Part shown: positions 24,030 to 30,980 of the stretch, in pieces
Layout of the letters: every line of letters starts with the position of its first letter
Position numbering within the stretch: position 1 is the first letter of the stretch
Assembly (NCBI GenBank): GCA_041493035.1
Contig: JBGPYB010000036.1
Coordinates: 1-32,543 of the forward strand
DNA length: 32,543 nucleotides
Reading direction: 5' to 3'
From: JBGPYB01 sp041493035
GTDB taxonomy: Bacteria; Acidobacteriota; Vicinamibacteria; Fen-336
The notes under the pieces: model-generated
Told to the model about the DNA's origin: nothing
Databases searched by the model: none
What the model saw: only the letters and a program-made list of their open reading frames with translations
Position numbers and translations under genes: made by a program

Positions 24030-25175
24030 TTAGGGCTTTACAGCGCGGAGCACGCTGTCGAGGGCGTATACGAGATCCAGCTCGGGTTTATCCCAGATGT
24101 TCCAGCCGGTGAAGACCGTCATGAGGTCGAGGCTCGGTACGACGAGCAGGTACTGGCCGCCGATGCCCCATGCGGCGAAGACCGGCGGACGGCCGCTCGT
24201 GGTGGGGACCACCCACCACTGAAAGCCGTACTCGAAACCCGTCTTCGGGTCGGCGACCACGGCGGCCTTCGTGGAAGAGGCGACCCAGCCCTCGGGGAGG
24301 AGGCGCGTTCCGTCCCAGACGCCGTCCTTCATGTAGAGGAGGCCGAGCTTCGCCAGGTCGCGCGGCTCGAGGTAGAGGCCGCCTTCGGTGTCGGGGTGCC
24401 CTGTCGGCGAGTGCTTCCAGTGGAAGCTCCGGATGCCGAGAGGACCGAAGAGATGAACAGCGGCGTACTCGTCGGCGTGGCGCCCCGTGGCCTTCTTCAA
24501 GACCTGCGCGAGCAGCTCCGTGACGCCGCTGCTGTAGACGAAGCGCTGGCCGGGCGAATCCGCGATCGGCTGGTCGAGGACGTACTGCACCCAGTCCTTG
24601 CTTGCCTCCATGGCCGCGCAACTGTTGGCGGGATCGGTGTAGGGCAGCGCGTCCTCCTCCCACTGGATTCCCGACGTCATCGTCAAGAGGTCGCGGAGGC
24701 GCATCGCCGCGAAGCGCGGGTCGTCAGTATGGACCCGGTAGCCGTAGAAGAACGCCGCCGCCGGCGCGTCGACACCAGCCAGCTCGCCGCGCGCAATGGC
24801 GATCCCCAGCAGCGCCGACGTCACGCTCTTGCTCACCGACTGCATCGTGTGGAGCCGCGTCTTCTGGTAGAACGGATGCCACTCCGGGTCGTAGTAGTTG
24901 TAGAGGTCGCGGTGCCGGTCCGGTGCCTTGGCGAACAGGGCCTCGTAGTCTTGCGGGTACGACCGCTCGAAGACCACATGGCCGTGGCGGATCACCAGCA
25001 TCGAGTCGACGTAGCCGTGCTTGCCGGCCTTGAACTCGGCGCTCAGGCCTTCGAGCGGCGCAACGTCCAGTCCCTGGGCCTCGGGCTTCGACTCGAGCCA
25101 CGCCGAGGTGGGCCAGGGGGCAGGGGCGGCGACGAGTGTCATGGTGAGGAGGGTAGCCGAAATCATGGCGTCCAT
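24030..25175 (-). CDS. Exported serine hydrolase, beta-lactamase class C/penicillin-binding fold
   Basis: 381 aa; signal peptide near MISATLLTMTLVAAPA. Active-site motifs: S113-V-S-K116 (SxxK), Y214-S-S216 (YxN equivalent with Ser), and a later G-I-G-G-Q-Y segment in place of the KTG/HxG triad. RDLLTMTSGIQWEED and YMKDGVWDGTRLLPEGWV are standard class C-like elements. The family includes esterases and D-amino-acid peptidases; there is no reason to infer beta-lactam resistance. Starts 48 nt from, and divergently to, the next gene. Confidence 0.93.
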   Translation of the reverse strand: MDAMISATLLTMTLVAAPAPWPTSAWLESKPEAQGLDVAPLEGLSAEFKAGKHGYVDSMLVIRHGHVVFERSYPQDYEALFAKAPDRHRDLYNYYDPEWHPFYQKTRLHTMQSVSKSVTSALLGIAIARGELAGVDAPAAAFFYGYRVHTDDPRFAAMRLRDLLTMTSGIQWEEDALPYTDPANSCAAMEASKDWVQYVLDQPIADSPGQRFVYSSGVTELLAQVLKKATGRHADEYAAVHLFGPLGIRSFHWKHSPTGHPDTEGGLYLEPRDLAKLGLLYMKDGVWDGTRLLPEGWVASSTKAAVVADPKTGFEYGFQWWVVPTTSGRPPVFAAWGIGGQYLLVVPSLDLMTVFTGWNIWDKPELDLVYALDSVLRAVKP

Positions 25176-25223
25176 TGTGCGCTCTCTGGGCTCGGGAGCC
25201 TCTCATGTTATCGTCCCCCGCCC

Positions 25224-25673
25224 ATGACGTGGCCGTCGGCTGAGGAACTCGACGATCTCGTGCTCCGCTTCCGCGAATCCCGGCTGGCGCGCGAGGAGTG
25301 GACCCACCTCGCCCATCTGGCGGTGGGGACCTGGCACGCGCGCCGGTCTGGTCCGGAACGAGCGATCGATCAGTTACGGGAGCGCATCCGGCGTCTGAAC
25401 GATTTCCATGGCACGCCCAACACGGAGACCCGTGGCTATCACGAGACCATCACACGGGCCTACGTCTTTCTGATGACCGACTTCCTGCGGACCTGCTCGC
25501 CTGACGCAACGCCCGCGGAATGCGCGCAGGCCGTGCTGGCCAGCCCGATCGCCGCGAAGGACGCCCTTCTGGCCTACTACTCGAAGGACGTCTTGATGTC
25601 GGTCGCCGCGCGGCTCGGCTGGGTCGAGCCGGACCGGCAGGCCCTGCGGGCTCCGCCCCCCGCCCGGTCCTAG
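25224..25673 (+). CDS. Conserved hypothetical protein, 149 aa
   Basis: ATG 25224, divergent from the serine hydrolase. Helical and soluble, with histidine-bearing motifs EEWTHLAHLAVGTWH, DFHGTPNTETRGYHETIT and a later LLAYYSKDVLMSVAARLGWVEPD. Several His/Glu residues could bind a metal or ligand, but I recognise no named family. The last 10 residues are Pro/Arg-rich and may be poorly conserved. Confidence 0.75.
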   Translation: MTWPSAEELDDLVLRFRESRLAREEWTHLAHLAVGTWHARRSGPERAIDQLRERIRRLNDFHGTPNTETRGYHETITRAYVFLMTDFLRTCSPDATPAECAQAVLASPIAAKDALLAYYSKDVLMSVAARLGWVEPDRQALRAPPPARS

Positions 25674-25689
25674 TCGACGGGCACTCGGT

Positions 25690-25951
25690 CTAGCCCCGAA
25701 ACACCGAAGCCGCGCGTTGGGAGCCCATGCCGCTGGCGACGAAGACAAGACGCTTGTTGGATGTCAGCTTGCCGAGCCAGTCGAAGGCGCCGCCGTCGAT
25801 CAGCGGGACGTCGTCACCGGCAGGGCTGCGAGCGCGCGAGAACGTCCATGAGCAGCGACCAGACCTCGGACGCGGGGAGACCTTCGGCGAAGGCCGCGCG
25901 AGCGGCCTCGTCGATCCCGCTTCTCTTCCATCGATGTTCCGAGTCGCTCAT
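25690..25951 (-). pseudogene. Frameshifted hypothetical gene
   Basis: ATG 25951 opens a sensible acidic/helical protein (SDSEHRWKRSGIDEAARAAF, then LPASEVWSLLMDVLARS) that ends at TGA 25814-25816. A -1/+2 shift around 25816-25830 continues as PAGDDVPLIDGGAFDWLGKL, then LVFVASGMGSQRAASVFRG, to TAG at 25690. Both parts read like one protein of about 86 aa, so a single indel seems to have broken it. A sequencing error is an equally good explanation. Family unknown. Confidence 0.45.
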
Positions 25952-25995
25952 CGGCCACGCTCTGGATCGTCGAGGAGGGACGACGGCGGCTCTCG

Positions 25996-26682
25996 TTACC
26001 CGCGCGACTCCTGACCCGCGGCACGACGACCGGGCTCGCGCCTGAGGGCGGCCAGGGACGCCAGGAGAACGCGCAGGCTCTCGAGAGACTCGTCCGTGAG
26101 TGTCCCGATATCCGCGCGGATGAGCGCCACGCGGCTCCAGTCCGCCACGATCTCAGGCTGCATCACCAGGGCTTGCGTGTTGCGCCGCAGCATCCCGGCG
26201 GCGGCGCGGAACCCGTAGCGCAAGACGGCGAGACGGAGGCGGAAACGCTCGCGCGTGGTCGCCAGCAGGTGGTGGGCGAGGATGTGAAGGCCGGCGAGGC
26301 TCTGGAGCTGCCCCATCTGGAATCGGAAGGGACTGAGCGGGGGAGTGGGAAGGATCGCCGCCGCTTGCCACGAGAGAAGCGACAGGTTCTTGAGGAGCGT
26401 CGGAAGGGTCTCGGAGCAGGACTCCACGACACGCGATCCCGTCTGGAGGAATCGCACGGCCTCGTCGAAGGACCCGCTACGGCGCGCCTCGGCCGCACGG
26501 CTGTAAGACTCCTCCGCCATGCCTCGTTCCGCGCGGACGTGATCGACCACCCGCGCGAACGCGGCGTGGCCGTCGGGAGTGAGGGCGATCTCCCAGTCGC
26601 GAAGGGTGGCCGCCTCGTCCACGCGGCCCATCAGAATCAGGAAGGCCAAGCCGCCCAACAGCGTAAAGGCGATCAGCCACAT
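25996..26682 (-). CDS. Single-anchor protein, third gene of the GAF/Fis operon
   Basis: About 228 aa. ATG 26682 overlaps the upstream stop (TGATG), with GGAGGGTG inside the previous gene as ribosome-binding site. One N-terminal membrane helix (WLIAFTLLGGLAFLILMG) precedes a soluble, mostly helical domain with DEAVRFLQTGSRVVESCSE and LRVLLASLAALRREPG segments, resembling a coiled or TPR-like helix bundle. No family is recognised. Strict coupling to the seven-helix protein implies they act together in the membrane. Confidence 0.75.
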   Translation of the reverse strand: MWLIAFTLLGGLAFLILMGRVDEAATLRDWEIALTPDGHAAFARVVDHVRAERGMAEESYSRAAEARRSGSFDEAVRFLQTGSRVVESCSETLPTLLKNLSLLSWQAAAILPTPPLSPFRFQMGQLQSLAGLHILAHHLLATTRERFRLRLAVLRYGFRAAAGMLRRNTQALVMQPEIVADWSRVALIRADIGTLTDESLESLRVLLASLAALRREPGRRAAGQESRG

Positions 26683-27371
26683 CACACCCTCCAGGGCTGC
26701 AACGTCGCCAGAACCTCGCGGTCCACGTCCGGGACCTTGTCGGTCCGCCACGCGGCCCACGTCCAATACCCGACCAGTGCCACATAAGAGAGAGGCTCGA
26801 GGGTATTGATGACCCCCAGGATATCCCATCCCAGCACGGCAATGAGGCGCTGTAGCACGGTGAAGACGGACAGGTAGGCTGCGAAACCCACCATGATCGC
26901 CTTATGCCATGGATAAATGGGCACGCGGTAGAGCAGGCCGATGCCGACCGTGGCCGCGAAGAGCCAGATCGTGCCGTTGAGCATCCTGGGGTAGAGCACC
27001 AGGCGAACCCTTTCCTCGCCGCCGCCGTCCGGCAGGAACACGAGGCTCAGAAAGGTGACGCCCAGTATCCCGAGGAGCGCCTTCCGCGCCGCCTGGTGCG
27101 CGCCCGGCAGCGCCGAGAACGTCCAGTAGACGAGCTCGAGCGCGGCAGCGAGGCGCAGGCCGCCGTAGAGCAGGTGCCGAGTCATCCACCAGCCCGACGT
27201 GAAGAACACGCTGGGCCAAAGGGCGACGCTCAGGTTGCCCGCCAGGCAGGCACCCAGATAGAGAGTGAAGGAGCGAGAGAGGCGGAAGCGATCCCGCAGC
27301 ACGATGCCCGCCAGGCAGAGAGCCATCCCGAGTTGGGCAAGGCTCATGACGAGGATCTGTTGCGGGGTCAA
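26682..27371 (-). CDS. Seven-helix membrane protein, second gene of the operon
   Basis: About 229 aa. Seven hydrophobic segments are visible: LAQLGMALCLAGIVL, FTLYLGACLAGNLSVAL, LYGGLRLAAALELVYW, ALLGILGVTFLSLVFL, LNGTIWLFAATVGIGLLY, AIMVGFAAYLSVFTVLQ and LSYVALVGYWTWAAW. This matches the topology of 7TM sensor modules, though no kinase domain is attached. The start is ambiguous: TTG 27371 overlaps the regulator's stop (TTGA) and has GAGAGGG upstream; ATG 27347 is the alternative. It is translationally coupled on both sides and lies between a GAF/Fis regulator and a membrane-anchored soluble protein. Confidence 0.75.
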   Translation of the reverse strand: MTPQQILVMSLAQLGMALCLAGIVLRDRFRLSRSFTLYLGACLAGNLSVALWPSVFFTSGWWMTRHLLYGGLRLAAALELVYWTFSALPGAHQAARKALLGILGVTFLSLVFLPDGGGEERVRLVLYPRMLNGTIWLFAATVGIGLLYRVPIYPWHKAIMVGFAAYLSVFTVLQRLIAVLGWDILGVINTLEPLSYVALVGYWTWAAWRTDKVPDVDREVLATLQPWRV

Positions 27372-27952
27372 GCTTTCTGGACCCTCTCCCTGGAGATGTT
27401 GAACTTCTTCAGCCACTCGTAGATCGTCTTCCGGGTCACGTTACGCGCCCGGGCGACTCGCGCGATGTTCCACTCGTGGAACGTGAGGAGCGAGACCAGC
27501 TCGTTGCGCTTCGCGTCCTCGCTCAGGCGCGGCCCGCTGGTTCCGGGGTGGCGAAGGGCGCGGAGGGCGACGCGGGCGTAGGTATGAACGGCCTCGAGAT
27601 CGCGTCGTTCTCCCGCAACGCCGTCCACATAGAGAACGTGGTGCGCGCCGTGTTCAGCTTCGATCGACACGAGCAGCTCTCTCTCGGTCTTGTAGGGTTG
27701 GCCGGCTTCGAGCCGTTCCTGTCCCTTCGCAAGCGCCTTCTCGAGTCCAGCGATCGTCTCTTGATCCACCGCGGCTCCGAGCTCGAGAGAGGGCGAACCT
27801 GCCACCACGCGCCAGAGGGACACCGAGCGCGCCTGGCTGTGGGCACGAATCCATTCGAGAGTGCGCAGAGCGGCTTCGCGTGGGCTTTCGCCAAGCAACA
27901 GGTCGACCAGGGCGTCAGGTTCCATAGGGTTCACCTCGAACAGTAGTTCCAT
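27368..27952 (-). CDS. GAF-like sensor with C-terminal Fis-type HTH regulator
   Basis: 194 aa. Residues about 20-135 resemble a GAF-type sensor (REAALRTLEWIRAHSQARSV, then ERELLVSIEAEHGAHHVLYV). The last 45 residues form a Fis-like helix-turn-helix: ELVSLLTFHEWNIARVARAR, then VTRKTIYEWLKKF. There is no AAA+ domain, so it is not a sigma54 activator. It likely binds a small ligand and DNA. ATG 27952 has GAGAGG upstream. It heads a coupled minus-strand operon and faces, across 109 bp, the small peptide gene, whose promoter it may control (inference). Confidence 0.85.
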   Translation of the reverse strand: MELLFEVNPMEPDALVDLLLGESPREAALRTLEWIRAHSQARSVSLWRVVAGSPSLELGAAVDQETIAGLEKALAKGQERLEAGQPYKTERELLVSIEAEHGAHHVLYVDGVAGERRDLEAVHTYARVALRALRHPGTSGPRLSEDAKRNELVSLLTFHEWNIARVARARNVTRKTIYEWLKKFNISRERVQKA

Positions 27953-27984
27953 CGTGCCTCTCTCAGCAAGTCCATCCGTTTCCC

Positions 27985-28013
27985 TTGAGGGGACGAGGTT
28001 ACATTAGTATACA
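27985..28013 (+). promoter_or_regulatory. Sigma70-type promoter of the small peptide gene
   Basis: A -35 box TTGAGG (27985-27990) and a -10 box TATACA (28008-28013) are separated by exactly 17 bp. An inverted repeat GGCGT/ACGCC lies at 28025-28039, just past the expected start site, and could be an operator. The ribosome-binding site AAGGAG follows 10 nt before ATG 28062. The local AT-richness contrasts with the surrounding GC-rich DNA. Confidence 0.6.
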
Positions 28014-28061
28014 CACAGGTAAACGGCGTGTCATACGCCCCCTTTACAAGGAGATTGCGCC

Positions 28062-28223
28062 ATGAAGTTCCTGTTTCTGATTCTCACCCTGCTGGGTCTC
28101 ATCACCTATGGAGACCCGCAGCGCGCTCGCACCGCTCCCTCGCCCTCGACTCACTCGGGCGCGGTGACCCCGGCGGACATCGTCACGATCTCGGAGGACG
28201 GCAGTCCGCAGCCCCGAAGGTAG
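28062..28223 (+). CDS. Small exported peptide, 53 aa
   Basis: A 53-residue product with a strong ribosome-binding site (AAGGAG, spacing 10 from ATG) and a matched promoter upstream. The first 16 residues (MKFLFLILTLLGLITY) are a hydrophobic signal or anchor sequence. The remaining 37 are polar: RARTAPSPSTHSGAVTPADI, then VTISEDGSPQPRR. No Cys, no double-Gly leader and no known lantibiotic or pheromone pattern is seen. It is divergent from the GAF/Fis operon and followed by a strong hairpin. Possibly a secreted signal, a membrane-associated regulator peptide or a small envelope protein; function unknown. Confidence 0.7.
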   Translation: MKFLFLILTLLGLITYGDPQRARTAPSPSTHSGAVTPADIVTISEDGSPQPRR

Positions 28224-28232
28224 ACCTCAGGA

Positions 28233-28269
28233 GCGGGGAGCTCGGGAGGCCGAGATCCCGACTCCCCGC
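28233..28269 (+). terminator. Long hairpin after the small peptide gene
   Basis: GCGGGGAG (28233-28240) pairs with CTCCCCGC (28262-28269), and TCGGGA (28242-28247) with TCCCGA (28256-28261), giving a 14-bp stem with one bulged C and an 8-nt loop. It starts 10 nt after the stop. Only a weak T-rich stretch follows (GATGTTTCG), so it may be a terminator or a 3'-end stabiliser. Confidence 0.6.
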
Positions 28270-28385
28270 GATGTTTCGACTTCCCGGGTTTCCTCCGCTC
28301 GAGGCGCGTTACGCAAACTGAATATTATGTGCCCTCTTCCGCGGACGTATCCTCGTTGTCATCGCCCTGGGGCCTTGCGACCCGC

Positions 28386-28661
28386 TCAGGCCGCGACTTC
28401 GGGGTGCCGATCGCCCGTTTCGAACCGGCGCGCGGACCGGCTGGTCAATCGCAGCGACAGCTCGCACTGGCGCTGGCGCGGGTAGTCGCGCAGGAGCTGA
28501 TCCCTGCGCCGGCGTGCCTCTTCAACGTCCGCCGTCCCGAGGGACCGCCGGATCCGCTCTTTCTGCCAACCGGGAAGGTGTACGGTGAACGCCACCCAGA
28601 AGAGGCGGCCGTTCCGCCAGAGGTGATGATCAGGATCCGTGCCTACTTTGGTCTGCGTCAT
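28386..28661 (-). CDS. Orphan integrase-arm-like DNA-binding protein
   Basis: 91 aa, ATG 28661 with GAGGAG upstream. The core DHHLWRNGRLFWVAFTVHLP, then RIRRSLGTADVEEARRRRDQLL, resembles the N-terminal region of tyrosine recombinases: a Y/W-rich beta sheet, then 'R-x-S-L-G-T-x-D-x-x-x-A-x-x-x-R' as in arm-type DNA-binding domains. The catalytic domain is absent, so it is either a stand-alone small DNA-binding protein or a truncated integrase remnant. The basic C-terminal tail (RLTSRSARRFETGDRH) fits DNA binding. Not near another integrase gene in the window. Confidence 0.65.
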   Translation of the reverse strand: MTQTKVGTDPDHHLWRNGRLFWVAFTVHLPGWQKERIRRSLGTADVEEARRRRDQLLRDYPRQRQCELSLRLTSRSARRFETGDRHPEVAA

Positions 28662-28904
28662 GTCTTCTCCTCGTCGAAGAAGACATCTGGAGAGCGCGGG
28701 ACTTCCGCGCCGGACACTTCTTTGCCTCGATGACGACCGAGACCGCATCTTTCCGCGCACCTTCTGAAGGCTCGCGGAAGCGGCACCTTGGGATGTCCCC
28801 CCAGGTTGCCGGGCCCGCCGAAACGGGTCACTCCGGATGTCGAAAGGAGTATGCACCTACCGAGCGGTAGGGTGCAAGTCCTTTTTTGTGTCATAGTGCG
28901 GGCC
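28662..28904 (+). promoter_or_regulatory. Intergenic region with leader hairpin before FMN reductase
   Basis: Contains TGCACCTACC (28853-28862) paired with GGTAGGGTGCA (28866-28876; one bulged G), followed 5 nt later by six T residues (28882-28887). This is a terminator-like structure on the plus strand. AAAGGAG lies just before it with an ATG at 28852 that opens a short frame running into the FMN reductase gene, so the hairpin could act as an attenuator or terminator. No other gene is seen. Confidence 0.45.
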
Positions 28905-29489
28905 ATGGGTTCTCCCGTCCGAGTCCTGGGCATCGCCGGCAGCCTTCGCGCCAAGTCCCTGAACCGGGCCCTGCTGCGCGCGGCGGGGGAGCTGGCGCCT
29001 CCCGACATGGAGTTTCGCACCTTCGACCTGGCGACGATCCCGGTCTATAATGCCGACGTCGAAGCCGCGGGTCTGCCGGAGTCTGTCGCGGCCTTCAAGC
29101 GCGCGATCCGGGAGGCCGACGCCCTCCTCTTCGTCACGCCCGAGTACAACTACGGTGTTCCCGGGGTCCTCAAGAACGCCATCGACTGGGCCTCGCGGGC
29201 GGCGGCCGGAGAAGCGCCGGTGATGAACGGGAAGGCGGCCGGCATCATGGGCGCAAGCCCGGGGATGGGAGGCACGATGCGCGCGCAGCTCCAGCTCCGG
29301 CAAGCATTCGTCTTCACGCAGACCCATTGCCTGACGGCGCCAGAGGTCGCCGTCTCGAAGGCGCACGAACGTTTCGACGCCGACGGCCGGCTCACCGATG
29401 AGGCGACCCGAGAGCGGGTCGCGGCCTACCTCGTGCGGCTCGCGGAGTGGACGCGCCGCGTTGCCAGTCGCATCACGAGCCCGGCCTGA
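28905..29489 (+). CDS. NADPH-dependent FMN reductase family protein
   Basis: 194 aa flavodoxin-like protein. The phosphate-binding loop GIAGSLRAKSLNRALLRAA and the flavin-contact motif FVTPEYNYGVPGVLKNAIDW are classic for the family (reduces FMN or quinones/azo compounds with NADPH). ATG 28905 gives the normal N-terminus; an in-frame ATG at 28852 with a better ribosome-binding site would add 18 unusual residues across a hairpin. The 3' end overlaps the convergent PAP2 gene by 64 nt. Confidence 0.9.
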   Translation: MGSPVRVLGIAGSLRAKSLNRALLRAAGELAPPDMEFRTFDLATIPVYNADVEAAGLPESVAAFKRAIREADALLFVTPEYNYGVPGVLKNAIDWASRAAAGEAPVMNGKAAGIMGASPGMGGTMRAQLQLRQAFVFTQTHCLTAPEVAVSKAHERFDADGRLTDEATRERVAAYLVRLAEWTRRVASRITSPA

Positions 29490-29968
29490 GCGGCGCCGAG
29501 CGCCCACCCGGCCAGGACGTCGCTCGGCCAGTGGACGCCCAGATAGAGCCGGCCGAAGCCGACGAAAAGCGCCGTCAGAATCGCGAGGCCCCACGCTACT
29601 GCCTTGTCACGCGGTCGCGCCCGCGACCAGGCCCACGCCAGAAGCGGGAAGAAGGTGGCGCTCGCGAGAGCGTGGCCGCTGGGGAACGAAAATCCGGAGT
29701 GCGGTATGAGCTGCGTCCACAGGGCGGGCCGCGGCCGAGCGACGAGGTATTTCAGCCCTTCCTGTACGGCCTCGGTCGAGAGCCCCGCCGCGAGCCAGAG
29801 CCAGGCTTCTCGCCTTTCCCCGCGGGCCAGGCACCAGGCGATGGCGCCCACCACGAGTACGGCGCAGAAGGGGAGCGTGCCGAGTTGATGGGAGAAGCGA
29901 AAGAGGCGATCCCATTGAGGGCCGCTCCATGCGTGAATGGCGAGAAGGATCCGTACCTCGAGGGGCAA
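29426..29968 (-). CDS. PAP2 family membrane phosphatase
   Basis: 180 aa, several membrane helices and the three-part phosphatase signature: KYLVARPRP, then FPSGHALAS, then GFGRLYLGVHWPSDV (catalytic His in GVHWPSD). Acts on lipid phosphates such as undecaprenyl diphosphate or phosphatidic acid. It lies 4 nt downstream of the quinone-oxidoreductase stop and is likely co-transcribed with it and the penicillin acylase gene. Its 3' end is antisense to the FMN reductase. Confidence 0.9.
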   Translation of the reverse strand: MPLEVRILLAIHAWSGPQWDRLFRFSHQLGTLPFCAVLVVGAIAWCLARGERREAWLWLAAGLSTEAVQEGLKYLVARPRPALWTQLIPHSGFSFPSGHALASATFFPLLAWAWSRARPRDKAVAWGLAILTALFVGFGRLYLGVHWPSDVLAGWALGAAQAGLVMRLATRRVHSASRTR

Positions 29969-29972
29969 GGAG

Positions 29973-30950
29973 CTACGTGACCAGCACGATTTTCCCGACG
30001 TGCTGGTTGGCTTCCATCAAACGATGCGCGGCCGCGGCTTCCGAGAGAGGGAACGTGGCGTGGATCAAGGGACGCATTCGTCCGGCCTCGACGTGGGGCC
30101 AGACGCGCTCTCGCAGGGCTCGCGCGATGGCGCCTTTTTCGGCGACGCTCCGCGGGCGGAGCGTCGAGCCCGTGATCGTCAGCCGTCGCTGCATGACCTC
30201 GCGGAGGTCCACGGTGGCACTCGCGCCACCGATCAGCGCGATCTGGACCAGGCGTCCTTCCGGAGCGAGTGCTTCGAGGTTTCGAGGCAGGTAGTCGCCG
30301 CCCACCATGTCGAGGATGACGTCGACGCCGCGCCCGTCGGTGGCCTCGCGGACCCGGGCCACGAAGTCCTCCCGAGTCCGGTCGAAGGCGTCCGCCGCCC
30401 CGAGGCCGCGGCACGCCTCGCACTTTGCGGCGGAGCCGGCGGTGGCGAAGACGCGGGCGCCGAGGCAGCGGGCCATCTGGATCGCGGTCGTCCCGATCCC
30501 GCTCGTCCCGCCGTGGACCAGCAGCGTTTCGCCCGGGGCGAGTCGGCCGCGGGCGAAGACGTTGGTCCAGACGGTAAAGAACGTCTCGGGGATCGCCGCT
30601 GCCGCCACGACGTCCAGACCCTTGGGGACAGGAAGGCACTGCGGCGCCGGTGCGATGCAGTACTCGGCGTAGCCGCCTCCCGCCACGAGCGCCGTTGCTG
30701 TGTCGCCCTCGTGCCACTCGTGGACGCTTTCGCCCACGGCCAGGACGTGGCCGGCGACCTCGAGGCCAGGAATGTCGGAGGCGCCCGGAGGCGGAGCGTA
30801 CTTCCCCTGACGCTGAAGGATGTCCGGGCGGTTCACACCTGCCGCCGCGACCCGGATCAGCACGTCCTCGGGACCGGGTCGCGGGACTGGGCGTCGGGCG
30901 GGACGCAGCACCTCGGGGCCGCCCGGCGCGGCGATCTCGATGGCCGTCAT
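29973..30950 (-). CDS. NAD(P)H quinone oxidoreductase (MDR/PIG3-like)
   Basis: 325 aa, medium-chain dehydrogenase family without zinc ligands. Motifs are AAGVNRPDILQRQGKYAPP, then IPGLEVAGHVLAVGE, then HGGTSGIGTTAIQMARCLGA (the Rossmann loop) and NQHVGKIVL at the end. It reduces quinones or enoyl/alkenal substrates with NADPH. ATG 30950 gives the usual start (TAIEIAAPGGPEVL); a TTG at 30974 is an alternative. It follows the penicillin acylase gene by about 30 nt in the same direction. Confidence 0.93.
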   Translation of the reverse strand: MTAIEIAAPGGPEVLRPARRPVPRPGPEDVLIRVAAAGVNRPDILQRQGKYAPPPGASDIPGLEVAGHVLAVGESVHEWHEGDTATALVAGGGYAEYCIAPAPQCLPVPKGLDVVAAAAIPETFFTVWTNVFARGRLAPGETLLVHGGTSGIGTTAIQMARCLGARVFATAGSAAKCEACRGLGAADAFDRTREDFVARVREATDGRGVDVILDMVGGDYLPRNLEALAPEGRLVQIALIGGASATVDLREVMQRRLTITGSTLRPRSVAEKGAIARALRERVWPHVEAGRMRPLIHATFPLSEAAAAHRLMEANQHVGKIVLVT

Positions 30951-30980
30951 CGTCTGGGGGAGAGGCGTTGGCAACAGGAC

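Noticed and set aside
28801..28880. Possible riboswitch ahead of FMN reductase
   Set aside because: Only a hairpin with a T-run can be seen; none of the conserved FMN, cobalamin or SAM riboswitch segments that I know could be found.
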